DNA of 64,000 bases from assembly GCA_963644945.1 (NCBI GenBank), contig CAVIQK010000002.1, positions 122,849-186,848 of the forward strand, given 5' to 3'. The translations under genes were made by a program, and so were the position numbers. The stretch comes from CAVIQK01 sp963644945. Its GTDB lineage: Bacteria > Bacillota > Clostridia > Christensenellales > DTU072. Below are positions 1-8,331 of the stretch, in pieces. How positions within the stretch are numbered: position 1 is the stretch's first letter; the number at the start of each line of letters is the position of its first letter. Below the pieces are notes generated by a model. It was not told where the DNA came from and ran no database searches. It worked only from the letters and a program-made list of their open reading frames with translations.

Positions 1-1
1 G

Positions 2-196
2 GCGCTATATATGATTTATCTTGTATATGACATCACGATAGAAGGAAAAACCGTTTTGGTCAATCCGCTCAAAGTATCTTGGTTTACGCTTTGGGGCGTG
101 AGAATCAAAAAATTCGCTTCCGCAGTAGTCAAGGGTTTGAAAGCAATAGGATTCTTCTTCAAAACAGTCTTTTCAAAAACCCCTAGCGAAAATTAA
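2..196 (+). CDS. C-terminal fragment of an unknown protein (cut by left edge)
   Basis: An open frame runs in from the left edge (first whole codon at base 2) to a TAA at 194-196. The ATG at 11 has no ribosome site and in-frame codons precede it, so this is probably the last ~64 residues of a longer protein. The visible part has a hydrophobic stretch (LYMIYLVYDITI), then a Lys/Phe-rich amphipathic tail. I do not recognise the family. It is followed directly by a rho-independent terminator, which supports a true gene end here. Confidence 0.45.
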   Translation, partial: ALYMIYLVYDITIEGKTVLVNPLKVSWFTLWGVRIKKFASAVVKGLKAIGFFFKTVFSKTPSEN

Positions 197-211
197 AAAT
201 CAACAATAAAG

Positions 212-239
212 AAAAGGCACCGCAAGGTGCTTTTTTTTT
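212..239 (+). terminator. Rho-independent terminator after the left-edge gene
   Basis: Stem GCACC/GGTGC (217-221 with 226-230) closes a GCAA tetraloop. It is extended by pairing of the preceding A run with the following T run, and an uninterrupted run of nine T follows. It separates the left-edge gene from the comM unit. Confidence 0.9.
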
Positions 240-262
240 GCAAAAAAAATTATTTCAAAAAT

Positions 263-282
263 TATATATCGTATGATATATA
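263..282. repeat. Perfect 8-bp inverted repeat upstream of comM
   Basis: TATATATC (263-270) and GATATATA (275-282) are exact complements around a GTAT spacer. It lies about 55 bp upstream of the proposed comM -10 box. There is no T run, so it is not a terminator. An operator or chance AT palindrome are both possible. Confidence 0.35.
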
Positions 283-315
283 TTCGGACTATAATAAAGA
301 ATATCAAAAATATAG

Positions 316-344
316 TGGAAATTTTCATATTTGTGTGCTAGAAT
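316..344 (+). promoter_or_regulatory. Putative extended -10 promoter for the comM unit
   Basis: TAGAAT at 339-344 is preceded by TG one base upstream (336-337), giving an extended -10. A weak -35, TGGAAA at 316-321, sits 17 bp away. Predicted transcription would start at about 350-351, at the tiny ORF that precedes comM. Confidence 0.45.
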
Positions 345-349
345 ATCAA

Positions 350-376
350 ATGAAAAAATTTGAGCGATATTTTTAG
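350..376 (+). CDS. Possible 8-residue leader ORF before comM
   Basis: The ATG at 350 opens an eight-codon frame, MKKFERYF, ending in TAG at 374-376. The ATG lies 5 nt after the proposed -10 box, so it would be read from a leaderless mRNA start. The stop codon overlaps the AGGAGA ribosome site (375-380) of comM, so translation of this mini-ORF could deliver or block ribosomes at comM. It is so short that chance is a serious alternative. Confidence 0.25.
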   Translation: MKKFERYF

Positions 377-389
377 GAGAAAATTGCCC

Positions 390-1937
390 ATGTTGACGGT
401 AATCAAAAGTTATGCTTTGGACGGTATTGACGGCTACGTAGTCGATGTAGAAGTCGATATCAACAAAGGAATTCCCGCATTTGACATTGTAGGACTTCCC
501 TCTAACGGCGTAAAAGAGGCAAGAGACCGTATGAGATCTGCCATCAAAAACAGTTCTTTGGAGTTTACAAGAGCAAGAGTCACCATCAACCTAGCCCCTG
601 CCGACGTGAAAAAACAAGGATCTCACCTAGACCTTGCTATGACTCTCGGCTTTTTGACTGCAACCGAACAATTCCCCTATGAACCCCTCAAAGACTTTAT
701 AGTACTCGGCGAATTATCGCTTGACGGCGGAATAAGACACGTCAACGGCGTAATGCCTATGATTTTGTCAGCCATGCAAGACGGCTACACCAAGTTTATT
801 ATCCCCAAAGACAACCAAAAAGAGGCAAGTTTTATCCAAGGTGTCGAAGTATATGCGATAGATAGCATTTCCGAGTTATGCAGTTACCTTGCAGGGACCA
901 AAGAATTCAAAACCGTTCCGCATACAAATTATGCCAGTGGCAAAGATTTAGGCAAATACGGTATAGATTTTGCCGACGTCAAAGGACAAAAAACGGCAAA
1001 AAGAGCCATCGAAATAGCCGTTGCAGGCGCTCACAACATACTTATTTCCGGTTCCCCCGGAGCAGGCAAAACCATGCTTGCCAAATGTATCCCTACAATT
1101 ATGCCGACCATGACCTTCGCAGAAGCCGTCGAAGTGACCAAAATTCACTCTATAGCCGGACTTCTCGATCAAGAAGAAGGTATGGTTACCGTTAGACCGT
1201 TCAGGACACCACACCACACCGCAAGCCTATTCAGCATCACAGGCGGAGGCACCAAAAGTCTCCCCGGAGAAGTCAGCCTTGCCCACAACGGCGTACTCTT
1301 TTTGGACGAGTTTCCGGAGTATCCGAGAAGGACTCTTGAGAGCCTTCGTCAGCCCCTAGAAGATCGAGTAATTACCGTATCGAGAGTAGCGAAGACCATA
1401 GAATATCCGGCACACTTTATGCTTGTCGCATCGATGAATCCTTGCCCGTGCGGCAATCGTGGCAACAGTTATGATCCGAGCCTTCCCCAATGCACTTGCA
1501 CTCAGCGAGAAATTAGGAATTATTTGTCAAAACTCTCCGGACCGTTACTTGACCGCATAGATCTTCATGTCACGTCCGACAACGTCGAATATGCAGAACT
1601 TCGGGGCGGAGAAGTATCCGAATCAAGTGAAGTTATCCGCCAACGTGTCGAAAAGGCTAGAGACATACAACGTAAGAGATTTGAAAATGACGGCATATTT
1701 GTCAATTCCGAAATGACGCCAAAACTTATGGACATATATTGCAAATTAGATAGCGATTGCGAAAAGATTTTGAGCAAAGCCTACCAAACTTTGCATCTTT
1801 CGGCAAGAGGCGCCAACAGAATATTGAAGACTGCTCGCACAATAGCCGACCTATCGGGAAAACCCGACATCGACAAAGCCAGTCTTATGGAAGCGATACA
1901 GTATAGGACCTTCGACATCAAGGAGTATGTTTTGTGA
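390..1937 (+). CDS. comM: ComM/YifB-like AAA+ ATPase (Mg-chelatase-like)
   Basis: 515 residues, the usual size for ComM/YifB proteins. In ComM this family is a hexameric helicase that aids branch migration when transformed DNA integrates. The N-terminal ChlI-like domain has the family signatures GLPSNGVKEARDR and TINLAPAD. Walker A GSPGAGKT is near residue 221 and Walker B VLFLDEF near 302, followed by the MNPCPCG cysteine motif and a C-terminal Mg-chelatase domain. An upstream TTG at 360 is possible, but the AGGAGA at 375-380 points to the ATG at 390, and the protein then begins like its homologues. dprA follows with a 4-nt overlap, which fits a DNA-uptake/recombination pairing. Confidence 0.93.
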   Translation: MLTVIKSYALDGIDGYVVDVEVDINKGIPAFDIVGLPSNGVKEARDRMRSAIKNSSLEFTRARVTINLAPADVKKQGSHLDLAMTLGFLTATEQFPYEPLKDFIVLGELSLDGGIRHVNGVMPMILSAMQDGYTKFIIPKDNQKEASFIQGVEVYAIDSISELCSYLAGTKEFKTVPHTNYASGKDLGKYGIDFADVKGQKTAKRAIEIAVAGAHNILISGSPGAGKTMLAKCIPTIMPTMTFAEAVEVTKIHSIAGLLDQEEGMVTVRPFRTPHHTASLFSITGGGTKSLPGEVSLAHNGVLFLDEFPEYPRRTLESLRQPLEDRVITVSRVAKTIEYPAHFMLVASMNPCPCGNRGNSYDPSLPQCTCTQREIRNYLSKLSGPLLDRIDLHVTSDNVEYAELRGGEVSESSEVIRQRVEKARDIQRKRFENDGIFVNSEMTPKLMDIYCKLDSDCEKILSKAYQTLHLSARGANRILKTARTIADLSGKPDIDKASLMEAIQYRTFDIKEYVL

Positions 1938-3022
1938 AAACTTTTTCCGATACTACTAAAAATCTTTTGTGGTTTGCCGGTACCGAAGGCATCTCCCGAA
2001 AAACACTAAGGAATCTTGTCGAAAAACTTGATTTTTCGTCAATTCATGAAGATTTTGACAAAAATCGTGACACTATTATAGCAGTAGCCGGTGAAAATGC
2101 CTATACAAAACTAAAAAAACAACTCGAAAGCGGTGTAATCAATCAATATGTCGATGAATTAAACGCAAAAAAAATTGACGTGTTGACAATTTTCGACGAA
2201 GATTATCCCGAATTATTAAAGGAAATTCAAGATTCGCCGATTATACTTTACCTAAAAGGCAACAGAGATTTGCTAAAAACCGACTGTATATCTATCGTAG
2301 GTTCTCGCAATATGACGAGATACGGACAAAGCGTGACGGAAAAATTTGCAAGAGAACTAACATCCGCAGGCTTTACGATAGTGAGCGGTATGGCAAGAGG
2401 AATAGACACCGCATCACACAAGGCGACAATTGACAACAACGGCAACACAATCGCCGTTTTAGGCTCGGGAATAGATGTAGTCTATCCCGCCGAAAACAAT
2501 GCCTTATATGAAGAAATTGTCAAAAAAGGACTTGTAATTAGCGAATATCCCTCCGGTGCCAAGCCCAACAACTACCAATTCCCCGAAAGGAATCGCATAA
2601 TTGCGGCAATGTCAATAGGCACCCTAGTGACCGAAGCGGGACTGAAAAGCGGATCGCTTATCACTGCCAATCTCGCACTTGAATACGGAAGAGAACTCTT
2701 TGTAGTCCCCTCCAATATCAATTCAAAATACGGAGAGGGTTGCAACGAACTTATCAAAAATGCATCGGGTGCGCTTACCACGAGCCTAAACGACATTCTT
2801 ACGGCACTAGGCGTATCAAAAAGGCTAGAAGAAGCCCCCTCCTCAATGCAACTTGATTATGTCCAAGAACTCATACTTGACAAATTAAGTCACGGCGAGG
2901 CCCACATCGAAGAACTAATAGAAATTTCACAATTACCGCTTACCGGTATAATGTCAATACTTACCGAAATGGAACTATTCGGGCTAATAAAAAAATTACC
3001 TAACAACATGTATGGAGTATGA
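1934..3022 (+). CDS. dprA: DNA processing protein DprA
   Basis: 362 residues. DprA protects incoming single-stranded DNA and loads RecA during natural transformation. The Rossmann-like core shows SIVGSRN near residue 120, then SGMARGIDTASHK, the GSGIDVVYP motif and FPERNRIIA. The C-terminal ~60 residues look like the usual winged-helix (DML1-like) domain. The start is a GTG overlapping the comM stop (GTGA), with AAGGAG about 8 nt upstream inside comM, so the two are translationally coupled. No other competence genes are in the window. Confidence 0.94.
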   Translation: MKTFSDTTKNLLWFAGTEGISRKTLRNLVEKLDFSSIHEDFDKNRDTIIAVAGENAYTKLKKQLESGVINQYVDELNAKKIDVLTIFDEDYPELLKEIQDSPIILYLKGNRDLLKTDCISIVGSRNMTRYGQSVTEKFARELTSAGFTIVSGMARGIDTASHKATIDNNGNTIAVLGSGIDVVYPAENNALYEEIVKKGLVISEYPSGAKPNNYQFPERNRIIAAMSIGTLVTEAGLKSGSLITANLALEYGRELFVVPSNINSKYGEGCNELIKNASGALTTSLNDILTALGVSKRLEEAPSSMQLDYVQELILDKLSHGEAHIEELIEISQLPLTGIMSILTEMELFGLIKKLPNNMYGV

Positions 3023-3023
3023 A

Positions 3024-5147
3024 ATGAAACTAATTATTATCGAATCCCCCAACAAAGCAAAAACCATCCAAAAGTACTTAGGCAGCGAATATAAAGTGCT
3101 TGCATCGGGAGGACACGTATGCGACCTTCCCGAAAAAAGTCTAGGAATAGACGTCGAGCACGATTTTGCACCGGAATATATTATCAACAAAGACAAAAAA
3201 GACAGCATTAAAAATATGCGCAACGCAGTAAACTCTGCAAAAGAAGTTTACCTCGCAACCGACCCGGATAGAGAAGGAGAAGCAATATCGTGGCACCTTG
3301 CCAAAGTTTTGGACATCGAAGGCAAGAAAAACCGTATAGAATTCAACGAAATTTCCAAAAAAGCGGTTATGAATGCACTCGAAAACCCCAGAGAAATCAA
3401 TATTCAGTTGGTAGATGCCCAACAAGCAAGGAGAGTGCTAGACAGATTAGTCGGTTACAAAATAAGCCCCATAATCAACAAAAAAATCAAAAAAGGCTTG
3501 TCGGCAGGCAGAGTGCAATCTGCTGCGCTCAAAATGATTGTAGATAAAGAAGTCGAAATTAGAAATTTCGTCCCCGAAGAATATTGGAATATATTCGGTT
3601 ATTTTGTAAAAGAAGGTACCGACATTACTTTTAGAGCCCAATTCATCGATTGGAACGGTAAAAAGATAAAAGTCAACAACGAGAAGTCCGCAACAAATGT
3701 CGCCAAAGAAATGGAGATTTGTACGTACAGTGTTGACAAAGTCACCAAAGGCACCAAAAAGGTCCACCCCCAACCTCCGTTCACTACCAGTACGCTACAA
3801 CAAGACGGTGCAACCAAATTAGGACTCACCGCTCCCCAAGTTATGCAAGTAGCCCAACAGTTGTACGAAGGCATCGAAATCCCCGGAGAAGGACACGTCG
3901 CACTCGTAACATATATCCGTACCGACTCGGTTAGACTCTCCCCCGAGAGCCAACAAGCCGCCATCAAGTACATTGTCGACCATTACGGTCCCAAATATGC
4001 TCCGCAACAACCCAATGTCTATAAAACCAAGAGTGCCAACGTTCAAGACGCCCACGAAGCAATCAGACCTATTACGCTTGACCGCACTCCGGACAGCATC
4101 AAAGACAAAGTAAGTCGCAACCAATATCGCTTGTATAAACTAATTTACGAGAGATTTTTGGCAAGCCAAATGACCAATGCCGTCTATGACACATTGAACG
4201 TGCATATTGCAGGACAATCTGAAAAAGGCATTCTCGGATTCCAACTCACCGGTAAAACCAAGACTTTTGCAGGATACACCGCAATTTATGAGATAGCCGA
4301 AGAGAACGACGAAAAAGAAGAATCACAACAAAAACTTCCCCCGATAAACGAGGGCGACAATTTGAAATTTACGGGTGCCAAAACCGAGCAGAAGTTCACC
4401 AAAGCCCCGTCAAGATATACGGATGCAAGCCTTGTCAAGGCAATGGAAGACAACGGCATCGGCCGTCCGTCCACTTATGCAAGCGTAATTGCCGTACTTG
4501 CCAAGAGAGAATATACGGAAAAAGAGCAAAAAGCCATCAAGCCTACCCCACTCGGCGAATCAGTCACTCAATTTATGACCAAATATTTTGACGACATCGT
4601 AGATACCAAGTTCACCGCAAGGATGGAATCTCAACTAGACACGATAGAAGAGGGCAAAACGAGATGGCAAGACCTTGTCGCATCTTTCTATCCTCCGCTC
4701 GAAAAACACTGCAAAGTAGCCGTAAAAGACGGCGAAAAAATGACCGTCCCCGCAGAGCCTACCGGAATAGTCTGTGACAAATGCGGAGCCCCTATGGTGC
4801 TAAGAGAAGGCAAATTCGGCAAGTTTTACGGATGCTCCAACTACCCCAAGTGTAAGAATATTATAAATGCAGAAAACGAGGTAGTCGGCAAATGTCCCGA
4901 CTGTGGAAGCGATATCATAAAACGTAAATCTAAAAAAGGCAAAGTCTTTTACGGATGCTCCAATTACCCCACTTGCAAATTCATGTCATGGGAAGTCCCT
5001 GCGCCCTCCCGTTGCCCGAAATGCAATAGCGTAATGCGAGTGGTCACCAAAAAAGATAAAACCGAATATGTTTGCACCAATGCGACATGCAATCATAAAA
5101 TCGATGTAGAAAACCAAGTAGAACCCTTGGAACCAAACCAAAAATAG
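3024..5147 (+). CDS. topA: DNA topoisomerase I (type IA)
   Basis: 707 residues; relaxes negative supercoils. The TOPRIM domain shows IIESPNKAKTI at the N terminus and ATDPDREGEA near residue 78. The active-site tyrosine lies in VTYIRTDSVR (Tyr near 297). Three C-terminal four-cysteine zinc ribbons begin near residue 583 (CDKCG...CSNYPKC, CPDCG...CSNYPTC, CPKCN...CTNATC). An ATG at 3012 is in frame, but GGAG at 3014-3017 is correctly spaced for the ATG at 3024. dprA-topA-trmFO is a classic Firmicute order. Confidence 0.96.
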   Translation: MKLIIIESPNKAKTIQKYLGSEYKVLASGGHVCDLPEKSLGIDVEHDFAPEYIINKDKKDSIKNMRNAVNSAKEVYLATDPDREGEAISWHLAKVLDIEGKKNRIEFNEISKKAVMNALENPREINIQLVDAQQARRVLDRLVGYKISPIINKKIKKGLSAGRVQSAALKMIVDKEVEIRNFVPEEYWNIFGYFVKEGTDITFRAQFIDWNGKKIKVNNEKSATNVAKEMEICTYSVDKVTKGTKKVHPQPPFTTSTLQQDGATKLGLTAPQVMQVAQQLYEGIEIPGEGHVALVTYIRTDSVRLSPESQQAAIKYIVDHYGPKYAPQQPNVYKTKSANVQDAHEAIRPITLDRTPDSIKDKVSRNQYRLYKLIYERFLASQMTNAVYDTLNVHIAGQSEKGILGFQLTGKTKTFAGYTAIYEIAEENDEKEESQQKLPPINEGDNLKFTGAKTEQKFTKAPSRYTDASLVKAMEDNGIGRPSTYASVIAVLAKREYTEKEQKAIKPTPLGESVTQFMTKYFDDIVDTKFTARMESQLDTIEEGKTRWQDLVASFYPPLEKHCKVAVKDGEKMTVPAEPTGIVCDKCGAPMVLREGKFGKFYGCSNYPKCKNIINAENEVVGKCPDCGSDIIKRKSKKGKVFYGCSNYPTCKFMSWEVPAPSRCPKCNSVMRVVTKKDKTEYVCTNATCNHKIDVENQVEPLEPNQK

Positions 5148-5148
5148 A

Positions 5149-6438
5149 ATGAAAACAATCAACATAATCGGTGGCGGTTTAGCCGGTGCCGAAGCAAGTT
5201 ATCAACTGTTAAAAAGAGGCTATGCCGTCAAACTCTACGAGATGCGACCTTATAAGACAACCCCTGCTCACACGTCATCGCATCTTGCAGAACTTGTGTG
5301 TAGCAACAGTCTAAAAAGTGTTGTGTTGTCATCCGCTCAAGGCGTTCTCAAAGCCGAATTAGAATATCTAGACAGTCTAATTTTGAAATGTGCCAAAAGT
5401 TCGGCTGTCCCTGCCGGTGCAGCCCTTGCCGTAGATCGAGATAATTTCTCGTTAGCAGTCGAAAAAGAATTGTCGCAGTTTGACAATTTTGAGATAGTGA
5501 GAGAAGAAGTAACCGAAATAGGCGAGGACACTATTATAGCATCGGGGCCTCTCACATCCGACCAACTTGCCCTTTCCATAAAGAATTTGGTAGGCAGTGA
5601 TTATCTTGGATTTTACGATGCGGTTGCCCCCATAATTACACTTGATTCCGTCAACAAAGAGAAGTGTTTTTACGGTAGCCGTTACGACAAAGGCGATGAC
5701 GATTATATCAACTGCCCGATGAACGAAACCGAATATAATGAGTTTTACGAAGCACTTATATCGGCAGAGAGTCACGAAGTCCATGAAATAGACAAAAAAG
5801 AAGTTTTCGAGGCATGTATGCCCGTAGAAATAATGGCAAAGAGGGGAAAGGAATCGCTACTTTTCGGCCCATTGAGACCGGTAGGACTCAAAGATCCTAG
5901 GACGGGAAAACGAGCCTATGCCGTCGTTCAGTTAAGACAAGAAAACGCCAACGGATCTCTTGTGAACCTAGTCGGTTTTCAAACAAATTTGCGAAATTCC
6001 GAACAAGAGAGAGTGTTTGGAAAAATCCCTGCCCTAGAACATGCCGAATTTGTAAGGTACGGCAGAATGCATAGAAACACCTATCTCAATGCCCCCTTAT
6101 GCCTCGAAATGGGCATGAAAGTCAAAAACACCGACAGAATATTTGTCGCCGGTCAGTTGTCCGGTGTCGAAGGCTATATGGAAAGCACAATGTCGGGGCT
6201 ACTTGCAGGCATCAACATGGCGAGAAGTTTAGAGGGAAAAGACCTAATTATTCCCAATGAATATACAGTGTCCGGTAGTCTTATGAGATATTTGACCATC
6301 CCCAACAAGTCATTTGCCCCGATGCACGTATCGTTTGAATTATTGCCGAGTCTAGAAAACGATGTTAGAGATAAAAAAGAAAGAAAACTAAAAAAAGCGC
6401 AAATAGCAATAGAAAATATTAGGTTATTTGAAAAATAA
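5149..6438 (+). CDS. trmFO: Folate/FAD-dependent tRNA (uracil-54) methyltransferase TrmFO
   Basis: 429 residues. TrmFO makes ribothymidine at position 54 of the T-loop, using methylene-tetrahydrofolate and FAD. The N-terminal dinucleotide motif IIGGGLAGAEA is followed by the family stretches YEMRP, ELVCSNS and, near the C terminus, VAGQLSGVEGYMES. The start lies 1 nt after the topA stop. In Bacillus the next gene is the recombinase xerC/codV; here hslV follows instead. Confidence 0.95.
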   Translation: MKTINIIGGGLAGAEASYQLLKRGYAVKLYEMRPYKTTPAHTSSHLAELVCSNSLKSVVLSSAQGVLKAELEYLDSLILKCAKSSAVPAGAALAVDRDNFSLAVEKELSQFDNFEIVREEVTEIGEDTIIASGPLTSDQLALSIKNLVGSDYLGFYDAVAPIITLDSVNKEKCFYGSRYDKGDDDYINCPMNETEYNEFYEALISAESHEVHEIDKKEVFEACMPVEIMAKRGKESLLFGPLRPVGLKDPRTGKRAYAVVQLRQENANGSLVNLVGFQTNLRNSEQERVFGKIPALEHAEFVRYGRMHRNTYLNAPLCLEMGMKVKNTDRIFVAGQLSGVEGYMESTMSGLLAGINMARSLEGKDLIIPNEYTVSGSLMRYLTIPNKSFAPMHVSFELLPSLENDVRDKKERKLKKAQIAIENIRLFEK

Positions 6439-6449
6439 AGGAGAATATT

Positions 6450-6980
6450 ATGCTAGAAGGAACAACAATTTGTGCGGTAAAAAGAAACGGAATTACCGCT
6501 ATAGCGGGTGACGGACAAGTTACCATGGGACAAAGCATTGTTTTGAAAGGTAATGCTAAAAAAGTAAAAAGAATATACAACGATAAAGTAGTAGTAGGTT
6601 TTGCGGGGACTGTCAGCGATGCTTTCAGTTTGTCCGAAAAATTTGAAGAAATGCTACAAAAATATAGTGGCAACCTCATGAGAAGTGCCGTAGAACTTGC
6701 CGAATGTTGGCGAAAAGGAAATGTTTCTAGGAGTCTAGAAGCCATGCTTATCGTAGCAGATAAAGACAACCTTTTGATTATAGACGGCGGTGGCAACGTG
6801 GTCGATCCCGAAGAAGGAGTTTGTGCCATCGGTTCAGGCGGAAATTATGCGCTTGCAGCAGCGAGAGCGTTGCTAGCAAATACCGATCTAAGTGCCGAAG
6901 AAATAGCCGTAAGAGCCATGAATATTGCCGCAGATATTTGCATTTTCACCAACCACAATATAAGAGTCGAGACAGTATAA
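6450..6980 (+). CDS. hslV: HslV/ClpQ protease subunit of HslUV
   Basis: 176 residues, the proteasome-like N-terminal nucleophile peptidase that forms a double hexamer inside HslU rings. The protein begins MLEGTTICAVKRNG, so the conserved catalytic threonine follows a four-residue leader that must be removed. IAGDGQVT, GFAGTVSDAF and AIGSGGNYA are family motifs. AAGGAG lies just upstream of the ATG. It is 10 nt from hslU, and the two are clearly co-transcribed. Confidence 0.95.
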   Translation: MLEGTTICAVKRNGITAIAGDGQVTMGQSIVLKGNAKKVKRIYNDKVVVGFAGTVSDAFSLSEKFEEMLQKYSGNLMRSAVELAECWRKGNVSRSLEAMLIVADKDNLLIIDGGGNVVDPEEGVCAIGSGGNYALAAARALLANTDLSAEEIAVRAMNIAADICIFTNHNIRVETV

Positions 6981-6990
6981 GGAGGAGATT

Positions 6991-8319
6991 ATGGAACTTT
7001 TAACGCCAAAACAAATAGTTACCGAATTGGATCGCTACATCATAGGCCAAAACAATGCCAAAAAAATGGTTGCGGTTTCTTTAAGAAATCGTTATAGAAG
7101 GATGCAACTCGATCCCCAAATAAGAGAAGAAATAACTCCTAAAAATATCATCATGCAAGGACCTACCGGTGTAGGTAAAACCGAAATAGCAAGAAGACTT
7201 GCAAAACTCGTCAAGGCCCCCTTTGTAAAGGTCGAAGCCACCAAATTTACCGAAGTAGGCTATGTCGGAAGAGACGTAGAGTCCATGATAAGAGACCTTG
7301 TAGAAGCCTCGATTAGACTTGTAAAAGAAGAAAAAATTGCCGAAGTCGAGCCCAAAGCCCAAAGCCAAGCCGAAAGACGTATAGTCGAAATTTTGTTGCC
7401 AATAAGACAAAAAGCGAACACCGAAACGCCCAAGGCAGAACTACAAGAAGAACTATTAAGAGATCTTCGAGATGGAAAACTCGACAAGATACCCCTTGAA
7501 ATGGAGATTCTCGAACAACCCAAGGCCATCCAATTCGGCCCGATGGGCATGGGTATGGGTGCCGATCAAGGCAATATCGGAGAGATATTAGGCTCGATTT
7601 TACCGAAGAGCAAAAAGAAAAAGAAGACAACCGTAGGTGACGCATACAAAATATTCTTCAATGAAGAAGCCGAAAAACTTATCGACAACGATTCAATCAA
7701 TCAAGAAGCCTTAAAAAGAGCCGAACAAGAAGGAATAATATTCATTGACGAAATGGACAAAATTGCCGCAAACGGCAACAACCAAGGCGGTCCCGACGTA
7801 TCGAGAGAAGGCGTCCAAAGAGATATTTTGCCTATAGTCGAAGGTTGTACGGTAAGCACCAAATACGGCAACATAAAGACCGATTTTATCTTGTTTATCG
7901 CAGCCGGTGCCTTCCATGTCGCCAAAGTCTCCGACTTGATTCCGGAACTCCAAGGCAGATTCCCTGTCCTTGTCGAACTTGATAGCCTAACAGAAGACGA
8001 CTTTGTCAAAATTTTGACCGAACCCGACAATGCGATCATCAAACAATATCAACAACTACTTGCAGTTGATATGATCAACCTCAAATTTACCGACGGAGCA
8101 TTGAGAAAAATTGCAAGTATCGCATATAGCGAAAACGAAAACAAAGAAAACATAGGTGCAAGACGTTTGCATGCGGTTATGGAAAGCCTCTTGGAAGACA
8201 TAAGTTTCAATGCTTGTGGCGGACATGATATGTTAGACGTAGAAATTGACGAAAATTTTGTCGATAAAAACCTAGAAAAATTGTTGAAAAACAAAAACCT
8301 TAAAAAGTATATTATTTAG
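6991..8319 (+). CDS. hslU: HslU/ClpY ATPase subunit of HslUV
   Basis: 442 residues. This AAA+ unfoldase feeds substrates to HslV. Walker A GPTGVGKT is at residues 57-64, and Walker B GIIFIDEMDKIA follows a charged I-domain with a KSKKKKK stretch. The C-terminal tail, used to activate HslV, is short and lysine-rich (LLKNKNLKKYII). AAGGAGGAG sits just before the start. The codY gene that follows hslU in Bacillus is absent; hisS comes next. Confidence 0.96.
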   Translation: MELLTPKQIVTELDRYIIGQNNAKKMVAVSLRNRYRRMQLDPQIREEITPKNIIMQGPTGVGKTEIARRLAKLVKAPFVKVEATKFTEVGYVGRDVESMIRDLVEASIRLVKEEKIAEVEPKAQSQAERRIVEILLPIRQKANTETPKAELQEELLRDLRDGKLDKIPLEMEILEQPKAIQFGPMGMGMGADQGNIGEILGSILPKSKKKKKTTVGDAYKIFFNEEAEKLIDNDSINQEALKRAEQEGIIFIDEMDKIAANGNNQGGPDVSREGVQRDILPIVEGCTVSTKYGNIKTDFILFIAAGAFHVAKVSDLIPELQGRFPVLVELDSLTEDDFVKILTEPDNAIIKQYQQLLAVDMINLKFTDGALRKIASIAYSENENKENIGARRLHAVMESLLEDISFNACGGHDMLDVEIDENFVDKNLEKLLKNKNLKKYII

Positions 8320-8331
8320 AGAGGATCAATT

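Noticed and set aside
6419..6829. 136-codon minus-strand open frame across hslV
   Set aside because: Antisense to hslV, no recognisable motif or start signal.
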